Assembly (NCBI GenBank): GCA_964407665.1
Contig: CAYOWK010000026.1
Coordinates: 1 to 57,775, forward strand
Reading direction: 5' to 3'
Source of the DNA: CAYOWK01 sp964407665
GTDB taxonomy: Bacteria > Pseudomonadota > Alphaproteobacteria > Caulobacterales > Hyphomonadaceae
DNA: 57,775 nucleotides
The notes under the pieces are model-generated. The model was not told where the DNA came from, ran no database searches, and was given only the letters and a program-made list of their open reading frames with translations. Made by a program: the position numbers and the translations under genes. Of this stretch, positions 41,067 through 50,706 are shown piece after piece; position 1 is the stretch's first letter; each line of letters begins with the position of its first letter.

Positions 41067-41546
41067 ATGGAAACCGCCGGAAGCCTGGAAGACATCAAGT
41101 CCCTCGGCGGAGCTGCTGCTGCTCCCTCGATGGAGCCGGTTGAGCCGAAGATCGACCAGTATGGTCGGGCCTACGCCACGGGCCGCCGCAAGACCGCCAC
41201 CGCGCGCGTCTGGCTGAAGCGTGGCTCTGGCAAGATCACGGTCAACGGCAAGGACCAGGAAGTCTACTTCGCCCGCCCGGTTCTGCGTCTCATGATGCGC
41301 CAGCCGCTCGAAACGGCCGGTCGTGAAACCGAATTCGACGTTGTCTGCACGGTTGTTGGTTCGGGCCTTTCCGGTCAGGCCGGCGCCGTTCGTCACGGCA
41401 TCGCTCGCGCGCTCGTCGCTTTCGAGCCGTCGCTGCGCCCGGTCCTGAAGCCCGGCAAGTTCCTGACGCGCGACCCGCGCGCCGTCGAACGGAAGAAATA
41501 CGGCAAGGCGAAAGCCCGACGTTCGTTCCAGTTCTCGAAGCGCTAG
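41067..41546 (+). CDS. rpsI: 30S ribosomal protein S9
   Basis: 159 aa. The S9 fold is complete: YATGRRKTATARVWLKRG, HGIARALVAF and the C-terminal KKYGKAKARRSFQFSKR tail that reaches the P-site tRNA. The N-terminal 30 residues are an alphaproteobacterial extension rich in Ala/Glu. The operon ends at the terminator at 41572. Confidence 0.98.
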   Translation: METAGSLEDIKSLGGAAAAPSMEPVEPKIDQYGRAYATGRRKTATARVWLKRGSGKITVNGKDQEVYFARPVLRLMMRQPLETAGRETEFDVVCTVVGSGLSGQAGAVRHGIARALVAFEPSLRPVLKPGKFLTRDPRAVERKKYGKAKARRSFQFSKR

Positions 41547-41571
41547 ACCGCCTCGACTACTCGTATTCGAG

Positions 41572-41604
41572 GGGCGCTTCGGGCAACCGAAGCGCCCTTT
41601 TTCT
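41572..41604 (+). terminator. rho-independent terminator of rplM-rpsI
   Basis: 11-bp perfect stem GGGCGCTTCGG/CCGAAGCGCCC with a GCAA loop, followed by TTTTTCTTT. It lies 25 nt after the rpsI stop. The strongest terminator in the window. Confidence 0.92.
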
Positions 41605-41633
41605 TTGCCCGTAGGTCTGCTGCGAAGGCGAGA

Positions 41634-42008
41634 ATGCAGATGCCAAGCTCTGGAGGGTTCTGGAGAAACACTGCGAAGGCGATTGCCTTTGTCGCGATAC
41701 TCCCAATCGCTTTGGTTGCTGCATTGGTGGGGGGACTTGTGCAGTCGATCCGCGGCCCGCGCTTCGCGCCGCCGCAGGAGTTTCTCTCCGGGCTGGATGA
41801 ACTCATCGAGCTCTGCGAAAGCGACGGGCCGGCGTTCGGCGAGATTTTCGAGATGCTCGGTGCAATGACGCTGGCCGATCCCGAACTTGAAAAATTGCGG
41901 CTGGAGGCCGTTTTCGCCGCCGATCCCCCAGTCCAGCCTGGTGCAATCGAAAGCCTGAGAGCGCTTCGTGTGCAGGTGGCGAAGACCGTTGAAGGAATAC
42001 CAGCATGA
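41634..42008 (+). CDS. hypothetical single-span membrane protein
   Basis: 124 aa. One N-terminal membrane helix (AIAFVAILPIALVAALVGGLV) and an acidic, helical cytosolic or periplasmic tail. No family recognised. Its last codons overlap the argC start (ATGA type), so the two are translationally coupled. Confidence 0.7.
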   Translation: MQMPSSGGFWRNTAKAIAFVAILPIALVAALVGGLVQSIRGPRFAPPQEFLSGLDELIELCESDGPAFGEIFEMLGAMTLADPELEKLRLEAVFAADPPVQPGAIESLRALRVQVAKTVEGIPA

Positions 42009-42979
42009 AACCCACAGTCTTCATCGACGGCGAAGCCGGAACGACAGGCCTGCAGATTCGCCAGCGCCTCGAGGGCCGCACCGATCTGGAGATCGTCTCT
42101 ATCGATCCAGACAAGCGGAAGGACCCCAAGGCCCGCGCCGACATGCTGAACGGCGCCGACGCTGTCGTGCTCTGCCTGCCGGACGATGCGGCGAAGGAGG
42201 CCGTCAGTCTCGTGACCAATCCGAAGACAAAGGTGATCGACGCCTCGTCCGCGCACCGCGTTGTGCCGGGCTGGGTCTACGGATTCGCCGAACTCGATGG
42301 CGGCCGGCAGCGGCAGAGAATCGCCGAGGCTACGCGAATCTCGAATCCGGGATGCTATCCTACCGGCTTCATTGCCCTCGTGGCGCCGCTGGTCGCGGCC
42401 GGAATCATCCCGCCTAGCTTCCCGCTCACCGTGAACGCCGTCTCCGGCTACTCCGGCGGCGGCAAGGGGCTGATCGCGGAGTTCGAAGGCGAGACGCCCG
42501 CCACCGACGCCTTCCGGCCCTACGGCGTGAACCTCGCCCACAAGCACCTGCCCGAGATGAAGGCGTACACGGGCATCGCCCATTCGCCGGTGTTCGCCCC
42601 CTCGGTCGGCCGCTTCGCGCAGGGCATGATCGTGGAGGTTCCGCTCCAGCTTTGGGCGCTGCCGGACGCGCCGCCCCCCGACGTGCTGATGTTCAAGCTG
42701 GAAGCCGCCTACCGGAACGAGCGCTTCGTCAGCGTCGCCGACGTGGCGGCGATCGAGGACCTCCGCAAGCGGCGTGCGGGAGCGGCGGGCCACATCGTCG
42801 AGCTCGACCCGGAATCGCTGAACAACACGAACAACCTGCGCCTCTACGTGTTCAGCGACGCAGCCCAGACTCAGGCGCGCCTCATCGCGGTGCTCGACAA
42901 TCTCGGCAAGGGCGCCTCGGGCGCCGCCGTGCAGAACCTCAACCTGGCGCTCGGCCTGGAGGAACATGCGGGGCTCTAG
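42005..42979 (+). CDS. argC: N-acetyl-gamma-glutamyl-phosphate reductase (type 2)
   Basis: 324 aa, GAAGGA before the ATG. NADPH-dependent third step of arginine synthesis. The short type 2 form: FIDGEAGTTGLQI nucleotide loop, catalytic Cys in SNPGCYPTG, and HKHLPEM histidine. Length (324) is typical of type 2. The 3' end overlaps an upstream open frame of the GST but not its likely start. Confidence 0.96.
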   Translation: MKPTVFIDGEAGTTGLQIRQRLEGRTDLEIVSIDPDKRKDPKARADMLNGADAVVLCLPDDAAKEAVSLVTNPKTKVIDASSAHRVVPGWVYGFAELDGGRQRQRIAEATRISNPGCYPTGFIALVAPLVAAGIIPPSFPLTVNAVSGYSGGGKGLIAEFEGETPATDAFRPYGVNLAHKHLPEMKAYTGIAHSPVFAPSVGRFAQGMIVEVPLQLWALPDAPPPDVLMFKLEAAYRNERFVSVADVAAIEDLRKRRAGAAGHIVELDPESLNNTNNLRLYVFSDAAQTQARLIAVLDNLGKGASGAAVQNLNLALGLEEHAGL

Positions 42980-43034
42980 CTATCGGCCTCAACCACTGGC
43001 ATATTGCAAGTGGATACTCTTGAGGGCGAGCGCG

Positions 43035-43676
43035 ATGATCACCGTCTACGGAGAAGGCAGAGGCCTGCGCGTCGTCTGGATGCTGGAAGAGATGGGCCTG
43101 CCGTACCGGCTGGTCGATATCGACCTCCTGTCGCCCGAGCCGCTTCCCGCCGACTTCCTGGCCATCAATCCGGCAGGCTACATTCCGGCCCTGCGCGACG
43201 GCGATGTGTCCCTCATCGAATCGATCGCTATCCTTGAATATCTGGCCGCCCGCCACGGCCCGACGCCGCTGGTTCCCGGCCCGGACAGCCCCGATTTCGC
43301 GACCTACAAGCAGTTCCTGATGATGGGCGAGGCCGCGCTGGCGAACGCCAGCGTCTATTACCAGAACCTGCGCAGGCTCATGCCGGACACGCCCGAGGAG
43401 TCTCCGCCCTTGCGCTTCGTTCGCCGCCAGTTCGTCAGCCGTCTGGATCTGGTCGCGCGTCAGCTCGAAAAGACGCCCTTCATCGCCGGCGACACCTTCA
43501 CGGCGGCAGACATCTCGATCGTCTACGGGCTCAACCACTGGCAGATCAACGGCGGCATGCCGATCGAGGAACCCGTGCTCGGCTATCTCGCCCGCATCCG
43601 CGCCCGGCCTGCCTATCGCCGCACGCTGGAGACCTGCCACATGACGGGTCCCTACTACGCCAGCCGGGGTTTCTGA
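43035..43676 (+). CDS. glutathione S-transferase family protein
   Basis: 213 aa from the ATG at 43035 (GAGGG upstream). N-terminal thioredoxin-like domain with NPAGYIPALRDGD and the LIESIAILEYLA glutathione-gamma-glutamyl binding element; C-terminal all-helical domain with FIAGDTFTAADISI. Class not assignable; substrate unknown. It follows argC by 55 nt on the same strand and converges on phaC. Confidence 0.92.
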   Translation: MITVYGEGRGLRVVWMLEEMGLPYRLVDIDLLSPEPLPADFLAINPAGYIPALRDGDVSLIESIAILEYLAARHGPTPLVPGPDSPDFATYKQFLMMGEAALANASVYYQNLRRLMPDTPEESPPLRFVRRQFVSRLDLVARQLEKTPFIAGDTFTAADISIVYGLNHWQINGGMPIEEPVLGYLARIRARPAYRRTLETCHMTGPYYASRGF

Positions 43677-43683
43677 CCGGGCC

Positions 43684-45510
43684 TCAGAGCCCCTGCTTTT
43701 CCCGGATCGAATCCAGCGTCTCGCGCACATACTCGCCTGGAGCAGGCGTCGCCCCGTCGATGGGCTCGGGCGGATCGACGTCCTCGCCCGAATGCTCCGT
43801 CAGCCAGCCCGCCCAGACCGGCCACCACGAGCCGGGATACTCGGAGGCGCCGTCAAACCAGGCTTCCGCCTTCGTCGGCAGCGCATCGCGGATCCAGTAG
43901 CGGTATTTGCCGGAGGCGGGCGGGTTGACCACCCCGGCGATATGCCCGGAATCCGCCAGCAGGAATGTCACGTCGCCGCCGAACAGGTGGACGCCTTTGT
44001 AGACCGACGGGAAGGGCGAGATGTGATCCTTCCGGGCGGCGTGGATGAACACCGGCGTCTCGACCTTGCCGAGATCCACCGCCGTTCCCTCGACCTCGAA
44101 GGCGCCCCGCGCCAGCGCGTTGTAGATGTAGAGCCGGTTCAGGCTCTCCAGATGCAGGCGGCCGGGCAGGTTGGTCTGGTCGGAGTTCCAATACAGAAGG
44201 TCGAACGCGCGCGGGTCTTCGCCCATCAGATAGCGCTGCTCGACATAGCGCCAGATCAGGTCTTCCGGTCGCAGCAGGTTGAAGGCGTCCCGCATCGACT
44301 CGCCCGGCATCACGCCGCCCGCTTCGCCGATCAGCTGCGCCACGCCTGCAATGGACTGGCTGTCGATGAAGAGGCCAAGGTCGCCCGGCTCCGAGAAGTC
44401 CGTCTGCGCTGCGAGAAGTGAGACAGACGCAAGCCGGTCGTCGCCTTCCTCCGCCATCCGGGCAGCAAGAATGGAAAGCAGCGCGCCGCCGACGCAATAC
44501 CCGGCGGCGTTCACGGGAGCGCCGTGCGCCCCGTGGATCCAGTCGAGACAGGCGCGTGCGCCGAGCCGCAGATAATCATCCCAGCCAAAGTCGGCCGTGG
44601 ATGTGTCCGCCGAGCGCCACGACGCCATGTAGACCGTGAAGCCCTGATCGCGCAGCCAGGCGACCAGCGAGTTCTGCGGCGTCAGGTCCAGCACGTAGTA
44701 CTTGTTGATCCAGGGCGGCAGGATCATCAGCGGCGAGGCGTGCACCCTGTCGGTGGTGGGATGATAGCGGATCAGCTCCACCAACTCGTTCTTCATCACC
44801 ACTTCGCCGGGCGTCACCGCCAGCGACACGCCAAGCTCGAATGCGTGTTCATCCGATTGCGGAACGCTGATGCGGCGCGAACCGTCCGCGAAATCTGCCC
44901 GCAGATGCTCCATGCCGCGGTGCAGCGACTGCCCGTCGCTGTTGAACATCGACTTCATCGCTTTGGGGTTGCCCATCAGCGTGTTCGAGGGCGCCATGGC
45001 GGCGTAGGCCTGCCGGATAAAAAAGGCTGCGCGCCGCCGCTCCAGCTCGCTGAGGCCGGGCGCCGTCCAGGCGAGGTTCTCGGCCCACTGCGACTGCGCC
45101 AGAAACGTCCGGCGGATGAAATCGTAGAAAGGATTCTCGCGCCACGCCGGATCGGAAAAGCGCGGGTCGGAATCTGCGGCGCTGGAGGGGGCGCCGTTGG
45201 CCAGCTGCTGCAGCGCGTCGGACTGTCGGCCGAACAGGTCCAGCTGCGCGTCCGCCATGGTCTGGGGCTGGGCCGTGTAGGCCTGCGCCAGGCTGCGGAA
45301 GGCGGCTGCAGCGGCCTCCGATTCGAGCTTTCCAGGCGCTGATGCGCCAGCAAGCCGCACGATCTCTCCGAGGTCGCCGGACAGTTCGGACAGCCTTTGA
45401 CCCACGCGTGCAAAGGCCAGCACCGGGTCGATGGCCGGCCCCGTCTCGCGTCCGTCCGGCTCTTCGGCCGAGGCGTCAGGACCTTCGGGCTCGCTCATCG
45501 CGTCATCCAT
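43684..45510 (-). CDS. phaC: class I poly(3-hydroxyalkanoate) synthase
   Basis: 608 aa from the ATG at 45510; 45498 is an alternative. It polymerises 3-hydroxyacyl-CoA into PHA granules. The PHA synthase N-terminal domain is followed by the hydrolase fold with the lipase-like box GYCVGG (catalytic Cys), the Asp in KDHISPFP and the His in DSGHIAGVVNPP. No phaA/B/R genes adjoin it. The acidic N-terminal 50 residues are variable in the family. Confidence 0.96.
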   Translation of the reverse strand: MDDAMSEPEGPDASAEEPDGRETGPAIDPVLAFARVGQRLSELSGDLGEIVRLAGASAPGKLESEAAAAAFRSLAQAYTAQPQTMADAQLDLFGRQSDALQQLANGAPSSAADSDPRFSDPAWRENPFYDFIRRTFLAQSQWAENLAWTAPGLSELERRRAAFFIRQAYAAMAPSNTLMGNPKAMKSMFNSDGQSLHRGMEHLRADFADGSRRISVPQSDEHAFELGVSLAVTPGEVVMKNELVELIRYHPTTDRVHASPLMILPPWINKYYVLDLTPQNSLVAWLRDQGFTVYMASWRSADTSTADFGWDDYLRLGARACLDWIHGAHGAPVNAAGYCVGGALLSILAARMAEEGDDRLASVSLLAAQTDFSEPGDLGLFIDSQSIAGVAQLIGEAGGVMPGESMRDAFNLLRPEDLIWRYVEQRYLMGEDPRAFDLLYWNSDQTNLPGRLHLESLNRLYIYNALARGAFEVEGTAVDLGKVETPVFIHAARKDHISPFPSVYKGVHLFGGDVTFLLADSGHIAGVVNPPASGKYRYWIRDALPTKAEAWFDGASEYPGSWWPVWAGWLTEHSGEDVDPPEPIDGATPAPGEYVRETLDSIREKQGL

Positions 45511-45622
45511 TCCGCAGCCCGGTCGGCTGAACATCACGCTCGCCAAATCGGGCGACACTGAGTAGGTAGTAACGCACCTTAGCGCAACCATCGGGCCACA
45601 GGTACGGCCCGGGATCGCAGAC

Positions 45623-45979
45623 ATGACTCGTGGCCTGATCAGTATTGCGGCGATTTCACTGGCGCTCACCGGCGGCTGCGCCAGCGTGATGGACCAGTAT
45701 CCCGGCGAACCTCCCGCCTGGTTTGTTGCGGCCCAGACCGAGGTTGAGGGCGCCGGCTACCCGGAGCTTGCTGACGTGCCTGCAGCAAGGACGGCCAACC
45801 GCACGCCTGCAGAGCAGCAGGTGGTGGAAAAAGACCTTCGCACAACCAAGGCAGAAATAGAGACCCAGGCGCCCGTCACCGGCCCGGTTCGCACTGCAGA
45901 TGAGATTCGAGCTACGGCAGCGCAGATGCGCGCCGCAACGGAAGAGGGTTCGTCCTCGAAGCCAGATGGAGCCCCCTGA
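45623..45979 (+). CDS. putative lipoprotein
   Basis: 118 aa. Signal peptide with lipobox LTGGCA; the mature part is a short helical region with Ala/Thr/Gln-rich segments and AEQQVVEKDLRTTKAEIE, which may form a coiled coil. No family recognised. Divergent from phaC. Confidence 0.72.
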   Translation: MTRGLISIAAISLALTGGCASVMDQYPGEPPAWFVAAQTEVEGAGYPELADVPAARTANRTPAEQQVVEKDLRTTKAEIETQAPVTGPVRTADEIRATAAQMRAATEEGSSSKPDGAP

Positions 45980-46108
45980 ACACCAGGGCCTCCCCTTCGA
46001 GCCTCTTTCCGGTAGAATTCGCCGACGAATGGCTGTCTTGTACGCCAAATCAGAATTTTCTGCCTCAGGCGGGCGGCAATCCGCGAGGCTTATGACAGGT
46101 CCTACGCC

Positions 46109-47368
46109 ATGAAACTCGAGTTTCACAAAATCCGGCGCCTTCCGCCGTACGTTTTCGAACAGGTCAACCGCCAGAAGGCCGCCCTGCGCGCCGAAGGCGC
46201 CGACGTCATTGACCTCGGCATGGGCAATCCCGATCTGCCGACACCGCCGCACATCGTCGAGAAACTGTGCGAAACCGCCCGGAAGCCTGACGTGCATGGC
46301 TATTCCGCCTCGCGCGGAATTGTCGGCCTGCGCCGTGCGCTGACGGGCTATTACGACCGCCGCTTCGGCGTGAAGCTGAACATGGATACCGAAGTCGTCG
46401 TGACGCTGGGCTCCAAGGAAGGCTTCGCCAACCTCGCCCAGGCGATTGCAGCCCCCGGCGACACCATCCTGGTGCCCAACCCGTCCTACCCGCTGCATTC
46501 GTTCGGCTTCATCATGGCCGGCGCCGCGATCCGCTCGGTCGAGGCGCATTCGCCCGAGCAGTACCTCTCCAATCTCAGCCGCGCCATCAAGCACACCGTG
46601 CCGCCGCCGACCGCCATGGTGGTCTGCTACCCGGCCAACCCCACCGCGCAGGTCTGCGACCTCGACTTCTACAAGGAGGTCGTGAAGTTCGCGAAGAAGC
46701 ACGAGATCTGGGTGCTCTCGGATCTCGCCTACACCGAAATCTATTTCGACGATCCGCCGCCCTCGATCCTGCAGGTCGATGGCGCGAAGGACATCGCCGT
46801 GGAGGTCACCTCCATGTCGAAGACCTACGCGATGGCCGGCTGGCGCGTCGGCTTCGCGGCTGGCAACGAACGACTGATTGCGGCCCTCGCGCGTGTGAAA
46901 TCCTACCTCGACTACGGCTCGTTCACGCCGGTCCAGGTGGCCGCCGCCGCCGCGCTCAACGGCCCGCAGGACTGCGTCACCGAGATGCGTGAAATCTACC
47001 GCTCGCGCCGCGACGCCATGGTCGAAAGCTTTGGCCGCGCGGGCTGGGACATCCCTTCGCCGGGCGCGTCGATGTTCGCATGGGCGCCGATCCCCGAGCC
47101 GTTCCGCGAAATGGGCTCGCTGGAGTTCTCGCTGCGCTTGATCAAGGAAGCGCATGTCGCGGTCGCCCCTGGCGCCGGCTTCGGCGAGCACGGCGACGGC
47201 CACGTGCGTCTGGCGCTGGTCGAGAACGAGCAGCGGATCCGCCAGGCGGCTCGCAATGTGCGCAAGTTCCTTGAAGCCAATGGCGTGAAGGTTCCGAAGG
47301 CGGAGTCCACGAAAGCGCCCAAGGCCGCCCAGACCGAACGCCGGGCCGCGAAGAACGCGGCGGAGTGA
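46109..47368 (+). CDS. PLP-dependent aminotransferase, AlaC/LL-DAP-aminotransferase-like
   Basis: 419 aa, fold type I. DLGMGNPDLPTPPHIV, YSASRGIVGLRRAL, NPSYPLHSFGF, the Asn/Asp/Tyr PLP contacts (CYPANPTAQ, LSDLAYTEIYF) and the Schiff-base lysine in SMSKTYAMAGWRVGF. The C-terminus has a Lys/Ala-rich extension. The pairing with hom suggests a role in alanine or aspartate-family amino acids; alanine transaminase is most likely. The stop overlaps an in-frame GTG of hom. Confidence 0.93.
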   Translation: MKLEFHKIRRLPPYVFEQVNRQKAALRAEGADVIDLGMGNPDLPTPPHIVEKLCETARKPDVHGYSASRGIVGLRRALTGYYDRRFGVKLNMDTEVVVTLGSKEGFANLAQAIAAPGDTILVPNPSYPLHSFGFIMAGAAIRSVEAHSPEQYLSNLSRAIKHTVPPPTAMVVCYPANPTAQVCDLDFYKEVVKFAKKHEIWVLSDLAYTEIYFDDPPPSILQVDGAKDIAVEVTSMSKTYAMAGWRVGFAAGNERLIAALARVKSYLDYGSFTPVQVAAAAALNGPQDCVTEMREIYRSRRDAMVESFGRAGWDIPSPGASMFAWAPIPEPFREMGSLEFSLRLIKEAHVAVAPGAGFGEHGDGHVRLALVENEQRIRQAARNVRKFLEANGVKVPKAESTKAPKAAQTERRAAKNAAE

Positions 47369-47373
47369 CCATC

Positions 47374-48678
47374 ATGCAAGAGGGTGACAAGGGCCGTACG
47401 CTTCGCGTCGGTGTGGCGGGGCTGGGCACGGTCGGCGGCGGCCTGCTGAAACTCATCGAGCGCCAGTCCGAGCTTCGGCTCGGCGGCCGCATCGAGGTCG
47501 TGGCGGTCTCCGCACGCAACCGCAAGCGCGAGCGCGGCGTCGACATCTCGAAGTTCCGCTGGGCCGACGATCCGGTGGAGCTGGCGGAAGCCTACGACAT
47601 CGACGTGGTGGTGGAGCTGATCGGCGGAGCCGACGGTCCCGCCAAGCTTACGGTCGAGAAGGCGCTGAAGACCGGCAAGTCGGTGGTCACTGCCAACAAG
47701 GCGCTGATCGCCGAGCACGGCTCGGAGATCGCCGCCCTGGCGGAACGGTCCGGTGGCGAGCTCCTGTTCGAGGCCGCTGTCGGCGGCGCCATTCCCATCG
47801 TGCGGGCGCTGCGCAACTCGCTGTCCGGCGTGCTGGTCAGCCGCGTGGCCGGCATCCTCAACGGCACCTGCAACTACATCCTGTCGGAGATGCTGCGCAC
47901 CGGAGCCGCCTACGAGACGGTGCTCGCAGAGGCCCAGCGCCTCGGCTATGCGGAGGCTGATCCCTATCTTGACGTCTCGGGCATGGACGCGGCCCACAAG
48001 GTGCTGATCCTGGCCTCCATCGCCTTTGGCGCCCAGCCGGACTTTACCCAGGTCCAGGTCGACGGCGTCAGCGAGATCGAGGCGATGGACATCGAACTCG
48101 CCAACCGCTTCGACTACCGCATCAAGCTGGTGGCCGAGGCCTTCCGTGCAGGCTCGGCCGTGCACTGCCGCGTCGCCCCGGCGCTGCTCCGCAAGACGCA
48201 CCCGCTGGCCCAGATCGACGGACCGCTGAACGCGGTCGTGGTCGAGGGCGAGCCCGTCGGCCGTCTTACCTTCACTGGCCCGGGCGCAGGCTCCGGCCCG
48301 ACCGCCGCCGCCGTGATGGGCGACCTCGCGCGCCTGTTTGAAGGCCCCGCCGGCCCGCCGCTGGGCAAACCGGTGGCGTCGCTGGCGCCGCTGATCGTCA
48401 AGCCAAAATCGGAAGCCGATCAGGGCTCGTTCTTCATCGGCGCCAAGATCGCAGACCGTCCCGGCGTGTTCGCGGCTCTCACCGAGGCGCTGGCCGAGGC
48501 GGGCGTCTCGATCGACAAGCTGATCCAGGAATCTGCGGGTGAGACCGGCGAGGCGCCCGTCGCCATCGTCACCCACCTGTGCCCGCGCTCCGCCGTCGAG
48601 GCCGCAATGGCCAGCGTCGCGCAGCAGAAGATCATGGCGGACGCGCCGCGCATCATCCGCGTCGAGACACGAACGTAG
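47374..48678 (+). CDS. hom: homoserine dehydrogenase
   Basis: 434 aa from the ATG at 47374 (GGAG 8 nt upstream; a GTG at 47365 overlaps the previous stop). NAD(P)-dependent reduction of aspartate semialdehyde to homoserine. VGVAGLGTVGGGLL nucleotide loop, GGILNGTCNYIL-type substrate segment (AGILNGTCNYIL), YLDVSGMDAAHKV, and a C-terminal ACT domain (ADRPGVFAALTEALAEAGVSI) for allosteric control by threonine. Confidence 0.97.
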   Translation: MQEGDKGRTLRVGVAGLGTVGGGLLKLIERQSELRLGGRIEVVAVSARNRKRERGVDISKFRWADDPVELAEAYDIDVVVELIGGADGPAKLTVEKALKTGKSVVTANKALIAEHGSEIAALAERSGGELLFEAAVGGAIPIVRALRNSLSGVLVSRVAGILNGTCNYILSEMLRTGAAYETVLAEAQRLGYAEADPYLDVSGMDAAHKVLILASIAFGAQPDFTQVQVDGVSEIEAMDIELANRFDYRIKLVAEAFRAGSAVHCRVAPALLRKTHPLAQIDGPLNAVVVEGEPVGRLTFTGPGAGSGPTAAAVMGDLARLFEGPAGPPLGKPVASLAPLIVKPKSEADQGSFFIGAKIADRPGVFAALTEALAEAGVSIDKLIQESAGETGEAPVAIVTHLCPRSAVEAAMASVAQQKIMADAPRIIRVETRT

Positions 48679-48754
48679 GCCGACCTCTGGTTATCGCCGC
48701 AACATCCCCGTAACCTCTGTGCGGAAACGCCGGTCAGAGCGTTGGGAGGACGTC

Positions 48755-49534
48755 ATGGGCTATCTCAGACTGCGCCAGATCTGTCTGGTCGCCGAAGACC
48801 TGGCAGCGCGCGAGGCCGAGATCGCCAGCGTGCTGGGGCTGAGCGTCTGCTACAGTGATCCGGGCGTCGGCAAGTACGGCCTGCGCAACGCGCTGTTCGC
48901 GGCAGGCGGCACTTTTCTCGAGATCGTCTCGCCCACTCGCCCTGACACCGCGGCAAGCCGCTACCTGCAGCGCCGCAAGGGCGATGGCGGGTACATGTTC
49001 ATCGTCGACTGCGACGACCTCGAACGCCGCCGCGAAGCGATGGCGGATCTCGAAGTCCGCATCGTCGAGGATCTGAAGAGCGAGTTTGCTTACGCCACCT
49101 CCGAGGCGATCCACCTCCATCCGAAGGACACCGGCGGCTGCCTCCTGTCCATCGACCGCCACTCCGGCGGAACGGACCTGATGGGCGGCTACGTCTGGGC
49201 AGGGCCGGACTGGCAGACGCATCCGCCCTCGAAAACCGTGAGCCGTATCGTAGGCGCCACCATCCAGTGTGAGCGGCCGGACGAGACGGCCGACCGGTGG
49301 GCTGACATCCTCGACTGCCGCGCCGTGCTGCGCCCGAACGGCGCCGCGCTCATCAAGCTCGACGAGGGGTTTGCGCGCTTCGTGACACCTGTCGACGACC
49401 GGGGCGAAGGTCTGGTGGCGGTGCATCTCGAGTGCAGCGACGCCGGCGCGATCCGTGCGGCGGCGGAGCGCGCCGGCGTGCTTTGCGGGCAGGATGTCGA
49501 ACTGGCGGGCGTCCGGTTCGTACTGGAGGGGTAG
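48755..49534 (+). CDS. VOC superfamily (glyoxalase-like) protein
   Basis: 259 aa from the ATG at 48755 with GGGAGGA upstream. QICLVAEDLAAREAEIASVLGL and GTFLEIVSPTRPDTAASRYL are VOC-fold elements; two beta-alpha-beta-beta-beta modules fit the length. Metal ligands and substrate cannot be assigned. It sits between hom and glpX, which otherwise are close neighbours in many alphaproteobacteria. Confidence 0.82.
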   Translation: MGYLRLRQICLVAEDLAAREAEIASVLGLSVCYSDPGVGKYGLRNALFAAGGTFLEIVSPTRPDTAASRYLQRRKGDGGYMFIVDCDDLERRREAMADLEVRIVEDLKSEFAYATSEAIHLHPKDTGGCLLSIDRHSGGTDLMGGYVWAGPDWQTHPPSKTVSRIVGATIQCERPDETADRWADILDCRAVLRPNGAALIKLDEGFARFVTPVDDRGEGLVAVHLECSDAGAIRAAAERAGVLCGQDVELAGVRFVLEG

Positions 49535-49725
49535 GGGCAGGCAAGTTGACCGAAGGTTATCAGCCCGTAGGCGAAACTAGGTCACCGCCCCCCAGATTCC
49601 GCTGCGGAAGCTGCTCGCCCCGCAATCCACTGACAAATCGATCATGTACGGGGACGGCGAAAGGGCTAGGGCGCTGACTCTGACCGCGCTATCCCTGCCG
49701 CCTGATTCGCCGCCGGAGTACGGAC

Positions 49726-50706
49726 ATGGCTCAGATTCCAGTGGGAGATCGCCCGGCAGATATCTGCCTCGGCGAGCTTCTGTCGCAGGTCACGCGTCAG
49801 GCCGCGATTGCCGCCAGCGCCTGCGTTGGTCGCGGCGACGAGATGGCGGCGGATATCGCCGCCGCGCTCGCCATGAAGGACGCCCTTAGCCGCATCGCGA
49901 TGTGCGGGCTGGTGACGGTCCGCGAGCGTGACCCGGGTTCGGATACCCACATCGCGCTGGGCGAGACAATCGGCTCCGGAGCCGGCCCGGAACTCGACCT
50001 CGCCCTTGACCCGCTGGAGGGATCGACGCTCGCCGCCAAGGCGATGCCGAACGCGCTGTCGGCTATCGCAGCAGGCCCGCGCGGCGTCTTTCTTCCCGCT
50101 CCCGACATCTACATGGAAAAGCTTGCCATCGGTCCCGGCTATGACGCTGGCGTGGTCGATCTCGATGCGTCCGCCGGAGAGAATGCAGAACGGCTGGCGC
50201 TGGCGCGCGGCGTACCGGTGCGCGACATCACAGCCTGCGTCCTTGACCGGCCCCGCCACGAGAAGATTATCACGGACCTGCGCCGCGTGGGCGCCCGTGT
50301 TCGCCTCATCTCCGACGGCGACATGCTGGCGGTCATCAAGACGGCGATGCCGGAATCCGGGATCGACATGTATGTCGGGCAGGGCGGCGCGCCCGAGGGC
50401 GTGCTGGCGGCGGCCGCACTCAGATGCCTGGGCGGCCAGATGTTCGTGCGGATGGCCATCCGCAACGATGGCGACCGGCGCATCGCTGCCGATGCCGGCC
50501 TCGACCACAAGCGCGTCTTCGCCCTCAACGAGATCATCCGCGGCGAGGCCGTTTTCGCGGCGACGGCCGTGACGCACGGTTCCCTGCTGAACGGCGTCTC
50601 GCGCAAGGGCGGCCGCATCCATACCCATACGCTTGTCATGTCGTCAGCCGATGGGGTTGTTCGCCATATCCACTGCAGCGCGCCCGAGCCGCTGGACGCC
50701 GGCTAG
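49726..50706 (+). CDS. glpX: class II fructose-1,6-bisphosphatase
   Basis: 326 aa. Gluconeogenic hydrolysis of fructose 1,6-bisphosphate. GlpX-type motifs: DEMAADIAAALAMKDAL, LDPLEGST (metal and phosphate site), and GQGGAPEGVLAAAAL with MFVRM. recJ begins on the next base after the stop. A 191-bp gap precedes it, with no gene. Confidence 0.94.
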   Translation: MAQIPVGDRPADICLGELLSQVTRQAAIAASACVGRGDEMAADIAAALAMKDALSRIAMCGLVTVRERDPGSDTHIALGETIGSGAGPELDLALDPLEGSTLAAKAMPNALSAIAAGPRGVFLPAPDIYMEKLAIGPGYDAGVVDLDASAGENAERLALARGVPVRDITACVLDRPRHEKIITDLRRVGARVRLISDGDMLAVIKTAMPESGIDMYVGQGGAPEGVLAAAALRCLGGQMFVRMAIRNDGDRRIAADAGLDHKRVFALNEIIRGEAVFAATAVTHGSLLNGVSRKGGRIHTHTLVMSSADGVVRHIHCSAPEPLDAG

